From an uncultured Tenacibaculum sp. (GTDB lineage: Bacteria > Bacteroidota > Bacteroidia > Flavobacteriales > Flavobacteriaceae): a stretch of 48,376 bases of DNA. This document shows positions 26,901 through 32,406 of this stretch, piece after piece (position 1 is the first letter of the stretch; every line of letters begins with the position of its first letter). Below the pieces are notes generated by a model. The model was given only the letters and a program-made list of their open reading frames with translations. It did not search any database and was not told the DNA's origin. Both the position numbers and the translations under genes were made by a program. The DNA lies in NCBI GenBank assembly GCA_947498055.1, contig CANMJA010000032.1, positions 1 through 48,376 on the forward strand, in the 5' to 3' direction.

Positions 26901-28799
26901 TATGATAGAAATAATTGGTTAACAGAAGCAAATTTTCATGCAGGGAATAATTCGCAAAGTAATGCGCCAGAAAATTTATTTATTAATTCAGAAATTACAA
27001 GTACATATGTAGGTGAGGCAACGAATTCTATTATTTTACAACCTGGTTTTGAAGTAAAAGCAAGTAATTCTTTAACATTTAGCGCTAAAACAGTTTCAGG
27101 AAGCACCAATGGTTCTTTTGCAGCAGATGATTATAAAGTATATGGTTTGCAATATGATGCAAATGGTAACATTACACATTTAAATAGAAATAAAAACACA
27201 GAAGGTGTTAGTAATGAAATGGATAAGTTAACATATCATTACGATATAGAAAATAAACCAAATCAACTGCTAAGAGTTCAAGATGATGTAACAAACCCTA
27301 CCAATGCAGAAGATATAAAAAATCAAGGAGCATTAAATAACTATAGATATAATGATATAGGACAGCTAACTAATAATGAAGAGGAACAGGTAAGTTATGA
27401 ATATAATGTAAGTGGGTTAGTTACTCTAGTAAAATATAACGGAAAGAATAAAGTTCGTTTTTATTATAATGACAAAAATTTTAGAACTAAAAAAGTTAGT
27501 TATAAAAATGATGGTACTACTGTAGAAAAAACTACGATATATGTTCGTGATTTAGCAGGACAGGTATTAGCTATTTATGAAGACCAAATACAAAAAGAGT
27601 TACCAATTTATGGAGCTAGTAGATTAGGGGTTTATAATAAAACTACTAATACAAGCGTTTACCAATTAACAGATCATTTAGGAAATGTACGTGCAGTAAT
27701 AGCAAAAGATGGAAATGGTAATGCAGCAGCTATCACAAGTGCTACCGATTATTATCCTTTTGGGATGGCAATGCCAAATCGAAAATGGGGTGCTAATGGT
27801 TATAGATATGCGTATCAAGGTCAAGAAGTTGATCCTGAAACTGGGAAAGAAGCCTTTCAATTACGATTATGGGATGGACGTATTGGTAGATGGCTGACTA
27901 CAGATCCAGCAGGACAGTATGCTTCTCCATATATGGGAATGGGGAATAATCCTATTTCTAGAATTGACCCTGATGGGGGAATGGATGGTCCAGGAGATGG
28001 TTGTTGTGGAGATGTAGATGGGGGTTTTCTTGATGAAGTGGTTATAGGTGGTAAGTCTAATAATTTTACAGGCTATGAACCTACAACTCGTGATTGGGAA
28101 ATATTAGATTTACTTAGAATTAATTCCCCTACTACTTATAGTAATATTAAAAGCAGGTATGATAGCGGTAATTATTATAAATTAGGAGGTGGTAATTGGG
28201 GAGGGTTTTCAAGTCAATTTGAACAAGGATGGTCAGGACGAAATAATTACCCTAATTCAGGAACTGCAGAATTTTGGTCTAATTTTTCAGCGGCTACTAT
28301 TGGAGGTACGTTGACATTGGCAACAGGATCAACCTTAGGGGCTTCACAAGCTATTAAAGGAAGTTTCAATTTAGGATATAATTATTTGTTTGGATCTGGT
28401 ACAAGTGGAACTTCTACTGCTGCTAGTGGAAATTTACAGTTTGGAACTAGGCCAGATATTTTTCTTGACAATGCCTCGCTAGCTAAACCACTTGAAGGAT
28501 TTTTAGATGTAGCTGTTCATGGTTCTTCTAATTGGGTAAGGGTTGGAAATGTTAATGTGACAGCGCCAAGATTAGCACAAATGATTATGAGTGATAGACA
28601 ATTTGTGAGCCAAAGTATTAGATTATTATCGTGTCATACAGGATCACTTTCAAATGGTTTTGCTTATCAATTATCTAGAGAGTTAGGTGTAGGAGTAATT
28701 GCTCCTAACCATCTAATATGGGCGCATCCATCTGGTGCGTTAACTATAGGTCCTACAGCATTAGTAAATACAGGTAGGTTTATTGGATTTGGATTTTAA
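23958..28799 (+). CDS. RHS-repeat polymorphic toxin with C-terminal caspase-like tip (C half)
   Basis: 1613 aa. Sec signal peptide 1-24. A Pro/Gly-rich start, then a calcium-loop motif of thrombospondin type 3 kind (DVDEDGFG at 195-202, DKCPNEFGVGNGCPD after it). YD/RHS repeats cover roughly 240-1240 (RSSSYDIDGRLIGE, FTYDVLGQLVTTT, YNDIGQLTNNEEE). A small insert near 1015-1045 (NSIILQPGFEVKAS) resembles the coathanger-stack motif of other Bacteroidota surface proteins. The RHS core runs from TDHLGNVRAVI (about 1237) to NPISRIDPDGG (1331-1341). After it the 272-residue tip (1342-1613) is unrelated to RHS, as in polymorphic toxins. It contains VAVHGSS with His1521 and IRLLSCHTG with Cys1559, a possible catalytic dyad. 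No T9SS sorting domain. Confidence 0.9.
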   Translation: MKKNLKNILFYCLLFLSYIQLSAQITGPIPVGPDEPIGPGPIGPANPSISCEFTFQLKLNGVAFTGNVPAEGAVVDLIIDKQGGCDLNIDSPLLPVGEEEEPPPVGGPLPPTVTNPRFGRSIKYKGIFSGKYKYEITIIPNTTGSVIDHSFILKMIPFINGVPTNSATIEVITSPNVILVQSGNSNPTHDYFYKDVDEDGFGAGAEEFLEIVNAPNGYVNNNLDKCPNEFGVGNGCPDHENDLEFNYVRSSSYDIDGRLIGESKAYFDDLGKGVQTQTYDVKRRKIWATETRYDAQGRPALQTMSAPVKVDSSPGNFEYQDSFIQTVNGTFTNADFEADNKIENPTIVSSEENTLGWYYSTANDSEPLQDITTRPYSRTIYSDLMPGSVKQTIGGNKINGQWKRGYSFSMPAAQEMQYVFGYTAFPKNPEVAATYDNISTIADDANNYVVWLRATKTVVEDIHENESVVFTDADGKTLGAARSGWRNNSRTRTTAPKQYEVLSLIGEQKYVDIHIPAGCNNTAQLLGAASNYKVYDLKTEQEVAVSELQKKGFYRIEYTGTKTFTKKSNLTYIKSDGTIHAVEGNAAVGVRYKLNYYDFSLNEYNDIGQLTTSLQPIGFDDACFNGGKVKGTVAHKEHSKSTFTYDVLGQLVTTTSPDEGTANFKYRKDGQIRFSQNSKQAIAGEFSYTNYDELGRPVESGVFKETNSIKFITSDNLLENVLKDITIDDDGLPNQDCKEQHFTTYDFLDDKTDLNSVHTSYVNPSFLAGNVAKTSNENSITYYSYDVYGRVQWIVQKLIGFSDNDKYVTIDYEYDPVTSQVLQVIFQKYVAAEKFIHRYTYDVDSQELVKVETSTNGTNYTTHADYEYYETGAMKRTVLAKDNHNPNGIQGIDYVYNLAGQLKAINHPNLNTEANRSVSEGRAGEDLFGMTLDYYNGDYRRDTSRFTSNPTNEDQYNGNIKAMAWNTDLDINTDKLQYSYKYDRNNWLTEANFHAGNNSQSNAPENLFINSEITSTYVGEATNSIILQPGFEVKASNSLTFSAKTVSGSTNGSFAADDYKVYGLQYDANGNITHLNRNKNTEGVSNEMDKLTYHYDIENKPNQLLRVQDDVTNPTNAEDIKNQGALNNYRYNDIGQLTNNEEEQVSYEYNVSGLVTLVKYNGKNKVRFYYNDKNFRTKKVSYKNDGTTVEKTTIYVRDLAGQVLAIYEDQIQKELPIYGASRLGVYNKTTNTSVYQLTDHLGNVRAVIAKDGNGNAAAITSATDYYPFGMAMPNRKWGANGYRYAYQGQEVDPETGKEAFQLRLWDGRIGRWLTTDPAGQYASPYMGMGNNPISRIDPDGGMDGPGDGCCGDVDGGFLDEVVIGGKSNNFTGYEPTTRDWEILDLLRINSPTTYSNIKSRYDSGNYYKLGGGNWGGFSSQFEQGWSGRNNYPNSGTAEFWSNFSAATIGGTLTLATGSTLGASQAIKGSFNLGYNYLFGSGTSGTSTAASGNLQFGTRPDIFLDNASLAKPLEGFLDVAVHGSSNWVRVGNVNVTAPRLAQMIMSDRQFVSQSIRLLSCHTGSLSNGFAYQLSRELGVGVIAPNHLIWAHPSGALTIGPTALVNTGRFIGFGF

Positions 28800-28813
28800 C
28801 TTTTATTTTAAAT

Positions 28814-29221
28814 ATGAAAAAAAATAATATTATATCAATTGATTTATGGTCAAGTAAATGGTTTGGTATTTGGAGAGAATATGGGGATAGTTATAAAAAT
28901 TATCCAAGTGTTAATGAATTTATTTTTCCTGAAATTGTGAAAAAATATGAATTAAATAAACTATTAAACTATTTAAGAAACTGTCAAGTTGTATCCGCTA
29001 CAAGTAGAGAACATTTTCCAGATCCAGTAACAGGTGAGATAATTTATGGATCTATTTGTTATAGAACAGATGGGAAATGGTTATGGTTAGATGATTTACC
29101 AGATTATATTGAAAAACATTCAGTAGCTATACCAAAAGAGTTTCTTAAGAATATTGAAGATAACGGATACATTCCTTTAGAATGGTCAGGAGATTTTAAG
29201 AATTTAGATTGGCCAACTTGA
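28814..29221 (+). CDS. probable immunity protein for the RHS toxin tip
   Basis: 135 aa, cytoplasmic, no signal peptide, rich in Trp and acidic residues (IDLWSSKWFGIW at 9-20; CYRTDGKWLWLDDLPDYIE in the middle). It begins 14 nt after the stop of the toxin gene, the classical place for an immunity gene, and its stop codon touches the first REP-like repeat. The central SATSR....P.TG...GS.C.RTDGKWLW.DDLP..I pattern looks like one I remember from immunity-type proteins, but I cannot name the family. Neutralisation of the cognate tip is inferred from context. Confidence 0.75.
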   Translation: MKKNNIISIDLWSSKWFGIWREYGDSYKNYPSVNEFIFPEIVKKYELNKLLNYLRNCQVVSATSREHFPDPVTGEIIYGSICYRTDGKWLWLDDLPDYIEKHSVAIPKEFLKNIEDNGYIPLEWSGDFKNLDWPT

Positions 29222-29242
29222 CCAGATAGCGCGGATTTGTAA
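29222..29242 (+). repeat. REP-like repeat, half copy
   Basis: CCAGATAGCGCGGATTTGT, then broken off before the 3' arm. It starts directly at the immunity gene stop codon. Confidence 0.75.
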
Positions 29243-29244
29243 AA

Positions 29245-29340
29245 CCAGATAGCGCGGAAATGCTTTCCGTGCCGATAATGAGTAAGCGATGGCAAATATA
29301 TAGAGAAACTATTTTAAGAAATTAAGGTAGTTTTTCTATT
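29245..29340 (+). repeat. complete REP-terminator module 1
   Basis: REP hairpin at 29252-29272 (arms GCGCGGAAA and TTTCCGTGC, loop TGC), a 33-base spacer containing GAGTAAGCGATGG, then the GAAA-loop terminator hairpin. The same module recurs almost base for base at 29609-29704. Confidence 0.9.
29306..29337 (+). terminator. GAAA-tetraloop intrinsic terminator (module 1), end of the toxin operon
   Basis: AAACTATTTTAA (29306-29317), loop GAAA, TTAAGGTAGTTT (29322-29333) and more T. A 12-bp stem with two T.G pairs. It is the first terminator after the immunity gene. Confidence 0.8.
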
Positions 29341-29345
29341 TGAAT

Positions 29346-29376
29346 TATAGTACTCGTTTATCGAGGTTTAAACCCC
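29346..29376 (+). repeat. 31-bp shard of the recombinase gene (direct repeat, copy 1)
   Basis: Starts TATAGTACTCGTTTAT and differs at two positions from 30136-30166, where the same sequence lies inside the tyrosine recombinase remnant. On its right it is cut off by a REP-like hairpin. Confidence 0.8.
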
Positions 29377-29380
29377 GATA

Positions 29381-29401
29381 GCGCGGATTTGTAATCCGTG
29401 C
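29381..29401 (+). repeat. REP-like hairpin, ATT/AAT variant
   Basis: Arms GCGCGGATT and AATCCGTGC around loop TGT. The inner three pairs differ from the AAA/TTT variant, yet pairing is kept. Confidence 0.9.
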
Positions 29402-29410
29402 CCCGCACCC

Positions 29411-29430
29411 GATAGCGCGGATTTGTAACC
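29411..29430 (+). repeat. REP-like repeat, half copy
   Basis: GATAGCGCGGATTTGTAACC, broken after the 5' arm and directly followed by a complete copy. Confidence 0.75.
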
Positions 29431-29475
29431 AGATAGCGCGGATTTGTAATCCGTGCCGATTATGAGTAAGCAAAA
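29431..29475 (+). repeat. REP-like hairpin, ATT/AAT variant, with spacer
   Basis: Hairpin at 29436-29456 followed by the spacer start GATTATGAGTAAGC; the terminator part is missing. Confidence 0.85.
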
Positions 29476-29490
29476 AAAATATAAGAGCTA

Positions 29491-29556
29491 CCGTGCCGAT
29501 TATGATAAGCAATAATATATATAGAAACTACTTTAAGAAATTAGAGTAGTTTTTTA
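29491..29556 (+). repeat. 5'-truncated REP-terminator module
   Basis: Begins inside the 3' arm (CCGTGCCGATTATG), keeps the spacer, and ends with the terminator hairpin at 29525-29552 (AAACTACTTTAA, GAAA, TTAGAGTAGTTT). Confidence 0.8.
29525..29556 (+). terminator. GAAA-tetraloop terminator hairpin (truncated module)
   Basis: 12-bp stem in which the T.G pair of module 1 is a C-G pair, followed by a T-run. Confidence 0.7.
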
Positions 29557-29608
29557 TTACATAAGTTTTGCATTATTTATGAATAATACATTTTTAACTT
29601 TTATTTTA

Positions 29609-29704
29609 CCCGATAGCGCGGAAATGCTTTCCGTGCCGATAATGAGTAAGCGATGGCAAATATATAGAGAAACTATTTTAAGAAATTAAGGTAGTTTTTC
29701 TATT
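29609..29704 (+). repeat. complete REP-terminator module 2
   Basis: Hairpin 29616-29636 and terminator 29670-29697. Practically identical to 29245-29340, which points to recent duplication or conversion. Confidence 0.9.
29670..29701 (+). terminator. GAAA-tetraloop terminator hairpin (module 2)
   Basis: AAACTATTTTAA, GAAA, TTAAGGTAGTTT and a T-run. Confidence 0.75.
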
Positions 29705-29712
29705 TGAAGTCA

Positions 29713-29902
29713 TTAGTGTCCGATAAAAAAAGCCTCAAATATTGAGGCTTTTTTCGTATATATCGATTAAATCTCTCACCAAATAATCGATATGAGTAAA
29801 AGTACTATTTTTTTCGGACAGCCTATCTTTAGTCAACTAATAAATTTGATACCTAAAAGCAAAGTAACCTCGCAAGCAGAAATTCATAAATCAGCCCGAT
29901 AG
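29713..29902 (+). pseudogene. IS4-family insertion sequence, left-end fragment with truncated transposase
   Basis: Starts near TTAGTGTCCGATAAAAAA, probably the left terminus. A 13-bp perfect hairpin (29726-29738 with 29742-29754, TTGAGGCTTTTTT) follows and would block read-in transcription. The coding part begins at ATG 29792 (MSKSTIFFGQPIFSQL, then INLIPKSKVTSQAEIHKS), the familiar N-terminus of IS4-type transposases with the DUF4372 leader domain. After 34 native codons a REP-like repeat interrupts it and supplies a TAG stop (29900-29902). No DDE residues remain, so the element is dead. Confidence 0.8.
29726..29754 (+). terminator. terminator-like hairpin at the IS4 left end
   Basis: Perfect 13-bp stem AAAAAAGCCTCAA / TTGAGGCTTTTTT with loop ATA and a T-run. 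Typical protection of a transposase gene from outside transcription. Confidence 0.85.
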
Positions 29903-29950
29903 CGCGGAAATGCTTTCCGTGCCGATAATGAGTAAGCGATGACAAATATA
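29896..29950 (+). repeat. REP-like hairpin with spacer, inserted in IS4
   Basis: Hairpin 29902-29922 and spacer up to GCGATGACAAATATA; the terminator half is lacking. It follows directly on the transposase fragment. Confidence 0.85.
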
Positions 29951-29960
29951 GAGTGAAAAC

Positions 29961-30055
29961 CCGATAGCGCGGAAATGCTTTCCGTGTCGATAATGAGTAA
30001 GCGATGACAAATATATAGAGAAACTACTTTAAGAAATTGAGGTAGTTTTTCTATT
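29961..30055 (+). repeat. complete REP-terminator module 3
   Basis: Hairpin 29967-29987 (3' arm TTTCCGTGT, outer pair G.T) and terminator 30021-30048. Confidence 0.88.
30021..30052 (+). terminator. GAAA-tetraloop terminator hairpin (module 3)
   Basis: AAACTACTTTAA, GAAA, TTGAGGTAGTTT and a T-run. It contains C-G where module 1 has T.G. Confidence 0.75.
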
Positions 30056-30069
30056 TGAGTATAGTTTTA

Positions 30070-30125
30070 CCCGATAGCGCGGAAATGTTTTCCGTGCCGG
30101 TAAGAGTAAGAAGTATAAATATATA
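30070..30125 (+). repeat. REP-like hairpin, TGT-loop subtype, copy 1
   Basis: Hairpin 30077-30097 (GCGCGGAAA, TGT, TTTCCGTGC) with the variant spacer GGTAAGAGTAAGAAG. The same subtype recurs at 32355-32406. Confidence 0.85.
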
Positions 30126-30130
30126 AAGAA

Positions 30131-30613
30131 CCTACTATAGTACTCGTTTATGGAGGTTTAAACACCAATAATTTACAAAATTTAATTATCAAAGATGTAA
30201 AATTACGAGAAGGAAAAATATTTATAAAAGGTAGTCGTAAAAGCAATGAAAGAACTTTAAAATTAGAATCTCATCAAATTTTAGATTTTATGGAATACCA
30301 ATTAAAAACAAGAGAAACAATATTAAAAGAAACTAAAAAAGAAACGGATTTGTTTTTTGTTACCCAAGGAAGTAGTTTAAAATTACAGAACGTAATGCAA
30401 AAGCTAATGAAAGAATTACGCAAGCAGAATAAACAAGTTGAAATTGTAAAACAAATACGAGCTTCTGTAATTACAAGTTGGTTAAAGAATTACAATTTAA
30501 GAGAAGTACAATATTTTGCAGGACATTGTTATGTTAGTTCTACAGAAAGTTATTTGCTTAATGATTTAGAAGATTTGAAAGAAGACATTAATAGGTATCA
30601 TCCGATAAACTAG
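30131..30613 (+). pseudogene. tyrosine recombinase, C-terminal catalytic fragment
   Basis: From about 30131 the frame reads TIVLVYGGLNTNNLQNLIIK, continues GSRKSNERTLKLESHQILDF and on to the stop at 30611-30613. This is the catalytic half of an XerC/D-like site-specific recombinase. The second half is well kept: KQIRASVITSWL (Arg), QYFAGHCYVSSTESYLL (His of the GH box and Tyr of ESYL). The N-terminal DNA-binding domain is missing, a REP-like repeat abuts the 5' end, and at the place of the first catalytic Arg (usually GLR..EL) the sequence is GLNTNNL. An internal ATG (30290) could start a 107-aa protein, but it would lack half the active site. Probably a dead remnant. Confidence 0.75.
30136..30166 (+). 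repeat. 31-bp direct repeat, copy 2 (inside the recombinase remnant)
   Basis: Partner of 29346-29376; start-to-start distance 790 bp. Confidence 0.8.
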
Positions 30614-30651
30614 AAGAAATATTTTGTAAATTAGGTATTCATTAGAAATAG

Positions 30652-30659
30652 TAACTTTG
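30652..30659 (+). promoter_or_regulatory. -7 box of the toxin-antitoxin promoter
   Basis: TAACTTTG matches TAnnTTTG, 21 bases before the antitoxin ATG at 30681. Confidence 0.6.
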
Positions 30660-30680
30660 CAGTTATATAAATAAGATATT

Positions 30681-30896
30681 ATGGACGGATTAGAATTAAG
30701 AAGAGAATTACATGAGTATATTGATATAGGAGACAGTCAGTTTTTAAAAACATTACACAAAACAGCTAAAAATTATATAGAACAAAAGCGATTAGATAGG
30801 ATGATTGCAGAGGGAGAAGAAGATATTAAAGAAGGGCGTTTACATAGTCAGAGTGATGTGCAAAAAATGATTGAAGATTGGACAAAAGAGAAATAA
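30681..30896 (+). CDS. antitoxin of a type II toxin-antitoxin pair
   Basis: 71 aa, charged and helical. The C-terminal part GRLHSQSDVQKMIEDW resembles the toxin-binding tail found in many RelB/ParD-like flavobacterial antitoxins (GxxxSxxxVxxxIxxW). No clear DNA-binding fold is visible in so short a chain. It overlaps the toxin gene by 19 nt and has its own promoter box. Probably binds and silences the toxin and represses the pair; inferred from gene pairing. Confidence 0.72.
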   Translation: MDGLELRRELHEYIDIGDSQFLKTLHKTAKNYIEQKRLDRMIAEGEEDIKEGRLHSQSDVQKMIEDWTKEK

Positions 30897-31204
30897 AACC
30901 AGTAGTTTGGACAACAAGAGCTACTAAAGATTTAGAAAAAACAATTAAATTTTATATCAAACTTTACGGAGTAAAGAAAGCAGGAGAGATAGCAACAAAG
31001 CTTCGTAGACATACAGAAATTTTAGAAAAAGAAAATGTAGATGCTTCCAGAGTAGGTTCAATAGATGAAGTATTTTCACATTTAAAACATACTTACAGAA
31101 AACTAACAAAAGAACATTGTAAAATTACTTATAGAGAAGGAAAAAGTAAGATTTACATTGTACGAGTTTTTGATACTCGACAAAATCCGAATAAGAATAA
31201 ATAG
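30878..31204 (+). CDS. RelE/ParE-superfamily toxin
   Basis: 108 aa. VVWTTRATKDLEKTIKFY (9-26) is the N-terminal strand-helix of RelE/ParE toxins, and the C-terminal strands YREGKSKIYIVRVFDTRQNP form the usual sheet with an Arg before the end. No ATG occurs in the frame. The likely start is TTG at 30878, inside the end of the antitoxin gene, which makes toxin synthesis weak and coupled to the antitoxin. ParE (gyrase) versus RelE (mRNA) activity cannot be told. A short hairpin (AGCTACG / CGTAGCT, 31205-31221) follows the stop. Confidence 0.8.
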   Translation: MDKREIKPVVWTTRATKDLEKTIKFYIKLYGVKKAGEIATKLRRHTEILEKENVDASRVGSIDEVFSHLKHTYRKLTKEHCKITYREGKSKIYIVRVFDTRQNPNKNK

Positions 31205-31289
31205 AGCTACGCTCCGTAGCTTGCAAAACCAGATAGCGCGGAAATGTTTTCCGTGCCGATTACGATTAAGCGATGACAAATATATAGAG

Positions 31290-31321
31290 AAACTATTTTA
31301 AGAAATTAAGGTAGTTTTTCT
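31290..31321 (+). terminator. GAAA-tetraloop terminator hairpin after the toxin-antitoxin pair
   Basis: AAACTATTTTAA, GAAA, TTAAGGTAGTTT plus T-run. It follows the toxin gene at 86 nt and is in the right orientation to end its transcript. Confidence 0.75.
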
Positions 31322-31345
31322 ATTTGAAGTATAGTTTTATAGGGA

Positions 31346-31362
31346 GCAGATTGCAAATCTAC
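31346..31362 (+). repeat. REP-like hairpin upstream of the RAYT gene
   Basis: GCAGATT, loop GCA, AATCTAC (one mismatch). A diverged member of the family, in forward orientation, 72 bases before the transposase start. Confidence 0.7.
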
Positions 31363-31433
31363 ACTATTAGCTTAGTATTTTAAATGATGAATTTTACTAT
31401 ATTTAGCGTCAAAAAAGCTAAAAAAGAAAAGTT

Positions 31434-31991
31434 ATGTCTACAAAATACAAAGCCATAGATAATCAGTGTTATTTTATCACAATAACAACAGTTGGTTGGA
31501 TAGATATTTTTACAAGGCTAAATCAGAAGAATTTAATAATCTCCTCATTGAGATATTGTCAAGAAGAAAAAGGATTAGAGATTTATGCCTATTGTTTAAT
31601 GCATAGTCATTTACATATGATTTGTAGGGCAAAAGAAGGAATTAAATTATCAGATATTATTCGTGATTTTAAAAAATTTACTTCAAAGAAAATAATTAAA
31701 ACAATATTAAATGAGCCAGAAAGTAGACGAGAATGGATGTTGCGTTATTTTAAAGAAGTATGTTCGCACTTAAAAAGAAAACAAGAATATAAAGTTTGGC
31801 AAGATGGTTATCATGCAGAAGTAGCTTACTCAAATTTTTTTATAAAAGAGAAAATAAATTATATACATGAGAATCCAGTAAAAGATAAAATAGTAGAGTT
31901 TGCAGAAGATTATATCTTTAGTTCCGCAAGAAATTATGTAGGATTAGATAATGAATTGGAAGTAATTGTACTTCAAGAAATTTTAATGTAG
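31434..31991 (+). CDS. REP-associated tyrosine transposase (RAYT, Y1/HUH family)
   Basis: 185-aa single-strand transposase of the TnpA-REP branch of the IS200/IS605 superfamily. The HUH motif is HLH in LMHSHLHMIC (His59, His61). The catalytic Tyr is Tyr143 in INYIHENPVK, the typical RAYT signature Y(I/L)H.NPV. The N-terminus CYFITITTVGWIDIF and the C-terminal SSARNY are also characteristic. The chain looks full length and intact. REP-like hairpins flank it in inverted orientation (31346-31362 and 32003-32028). RAYTs nick and move REP sequences, so this enzyme is the natural candidate for having spread the hairpin repeats of this region. Confidence 0.93.
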   Translation: MSTKYKAIDNQCYFITITTVGWIDIFTRLNQKNLIISSLRYCQEEKGLEIYAYCLMHSHLHMICRAKEGIKLSDIIRDFKKFTSKKIIKTILNEPESRREWMLRYFKEVCSHLKRKQEYKVWQDGYHAEVAYSNFFIKEKINYIHENPVKDKIVEFAEDYIFSSARNYVGLDNELEVIVLQEILM

Positions 31992-32002
31992 GATTTTTAC
32001 CT

Positions 32003-32028
32003 GGGACGGATTACAAATCTGCTCTATC
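32003..32028 (-). repeat. REP-like hairpin, inverted, downstream of the RAYT gene
   Basis: Read on the minus strand: GATAGAGCAGATTTGTAATC, then CGTCCC, matching the forward ATT/AAT REP variant at most positions. It begins 12 bases after the RAYT stop. Confidence 0.75.
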
Positions 32029-32040
32029 AGGAAAACACTT

Positions 32041-32109
32041 TTAAAAGATGTTAAAAATGTAGAAACAACATTTAATGTGTTGAAACAAATATATGAGAAA
32101 ACAGAATAG
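32041..32109 (+). pseudogene. C-terminal remnant of an unknown gene
   Basis: 22 codons ending in TAG (LKDVKNVETTFNVLKQIYEK, then TE), open only because upstream DNA is REP sequence. The amino-acid pattern is protein-like (amphipathic helix), unlike random AT-rich DNA. It may be the tail of a displaced toxin or other cassette; no family is recognised. Confidence 0.4.
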
Positions 32110-32114
32110 TAATA

Positions 32115-32327
32115 ATGGATAACTTCGGAATTGAATATATTGGTTTTATGGTAAGGTTTATTTATGTGAAAATATTTAAAAATAAAGAGATCTTAATCAA
32201 AGAACTATGGGAAGTAACAAAATATGGTGAAAACTGTCAATATTTAAAAATATCTAATTATAATTTAGGTTCATTAATAGCTGTTATATTGTTATTCTTA
32301 GCATTAATAATAAAATTTCTTGGATAA
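32115..32327 (+). CDS. small one-pass membrane protein, unknown
   Basis: 70 aa. An N-terminal soluble part (MDNFGIEYIGFMVRF ... LWEVTKYGENCQYLKIS) and a C-terminal membrane helix (LGSLIAVILLFLALIIKFL, about 51-69). It starts six bases after the stop of the preceding remnant, as an immunity gene would after a toxin tail, but this is speculative. No family is recognised, and with REP repeats close on both sides it may be a leftover rather than a working gene. Confidence 0.45.
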   Translation: MDNFGIEYIGFMVRFIYVKIFKNKEILIKELWEVTKYGENCQYLKISNYNLGSLIAVILLFLALIIKFLG

Positions 32328-32354
32328 GATTCGATGGCTAACTATTGATCCTCA

Positions 32355-32406
32355 CCCGATAGCGCGGAAATGTTTTCCGTGCCGGTAAGAGTAAGAAGTA
32401 TAAATA
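32355..32406 (+). repeat. REP-like hairpin, TGT-loop subtype, copy 2
   Basis: Hairpin 32362-32382 and spacer GGTAAGAGTAAGAAG, the same subtype as 30070-30125. Confidence 0.85.

Larger units (their letters stand above)
31229..31428 (+). repeat. 200-bp direct repeat, copy 1 (REP module plus REP-like hairpin plus IS5-end sequence)
   Basis: Contains a REP hairpin (31236-31256), the GAAA terminator (31290-31317), a second REP-like hairpin (31346-31362) and the IS-end word TTTAGCGTC (31402-31410). It recurs with few differences at 32407-32608, about 1.18 kb downstream. Confidence 0.85.

Noticed and set aside
29222..30125. CRISPR array
   Set aside because: Repeats are hairpins of varied spacing with conserved, not unique, spacer sequence, several are truncated, and no cas gene is present.
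30290..30613. Functional 107-aa recombinase
   Set aside because: Homology continues in frame upstream of this ATG, so the ATG is internal and the protein is truncated.
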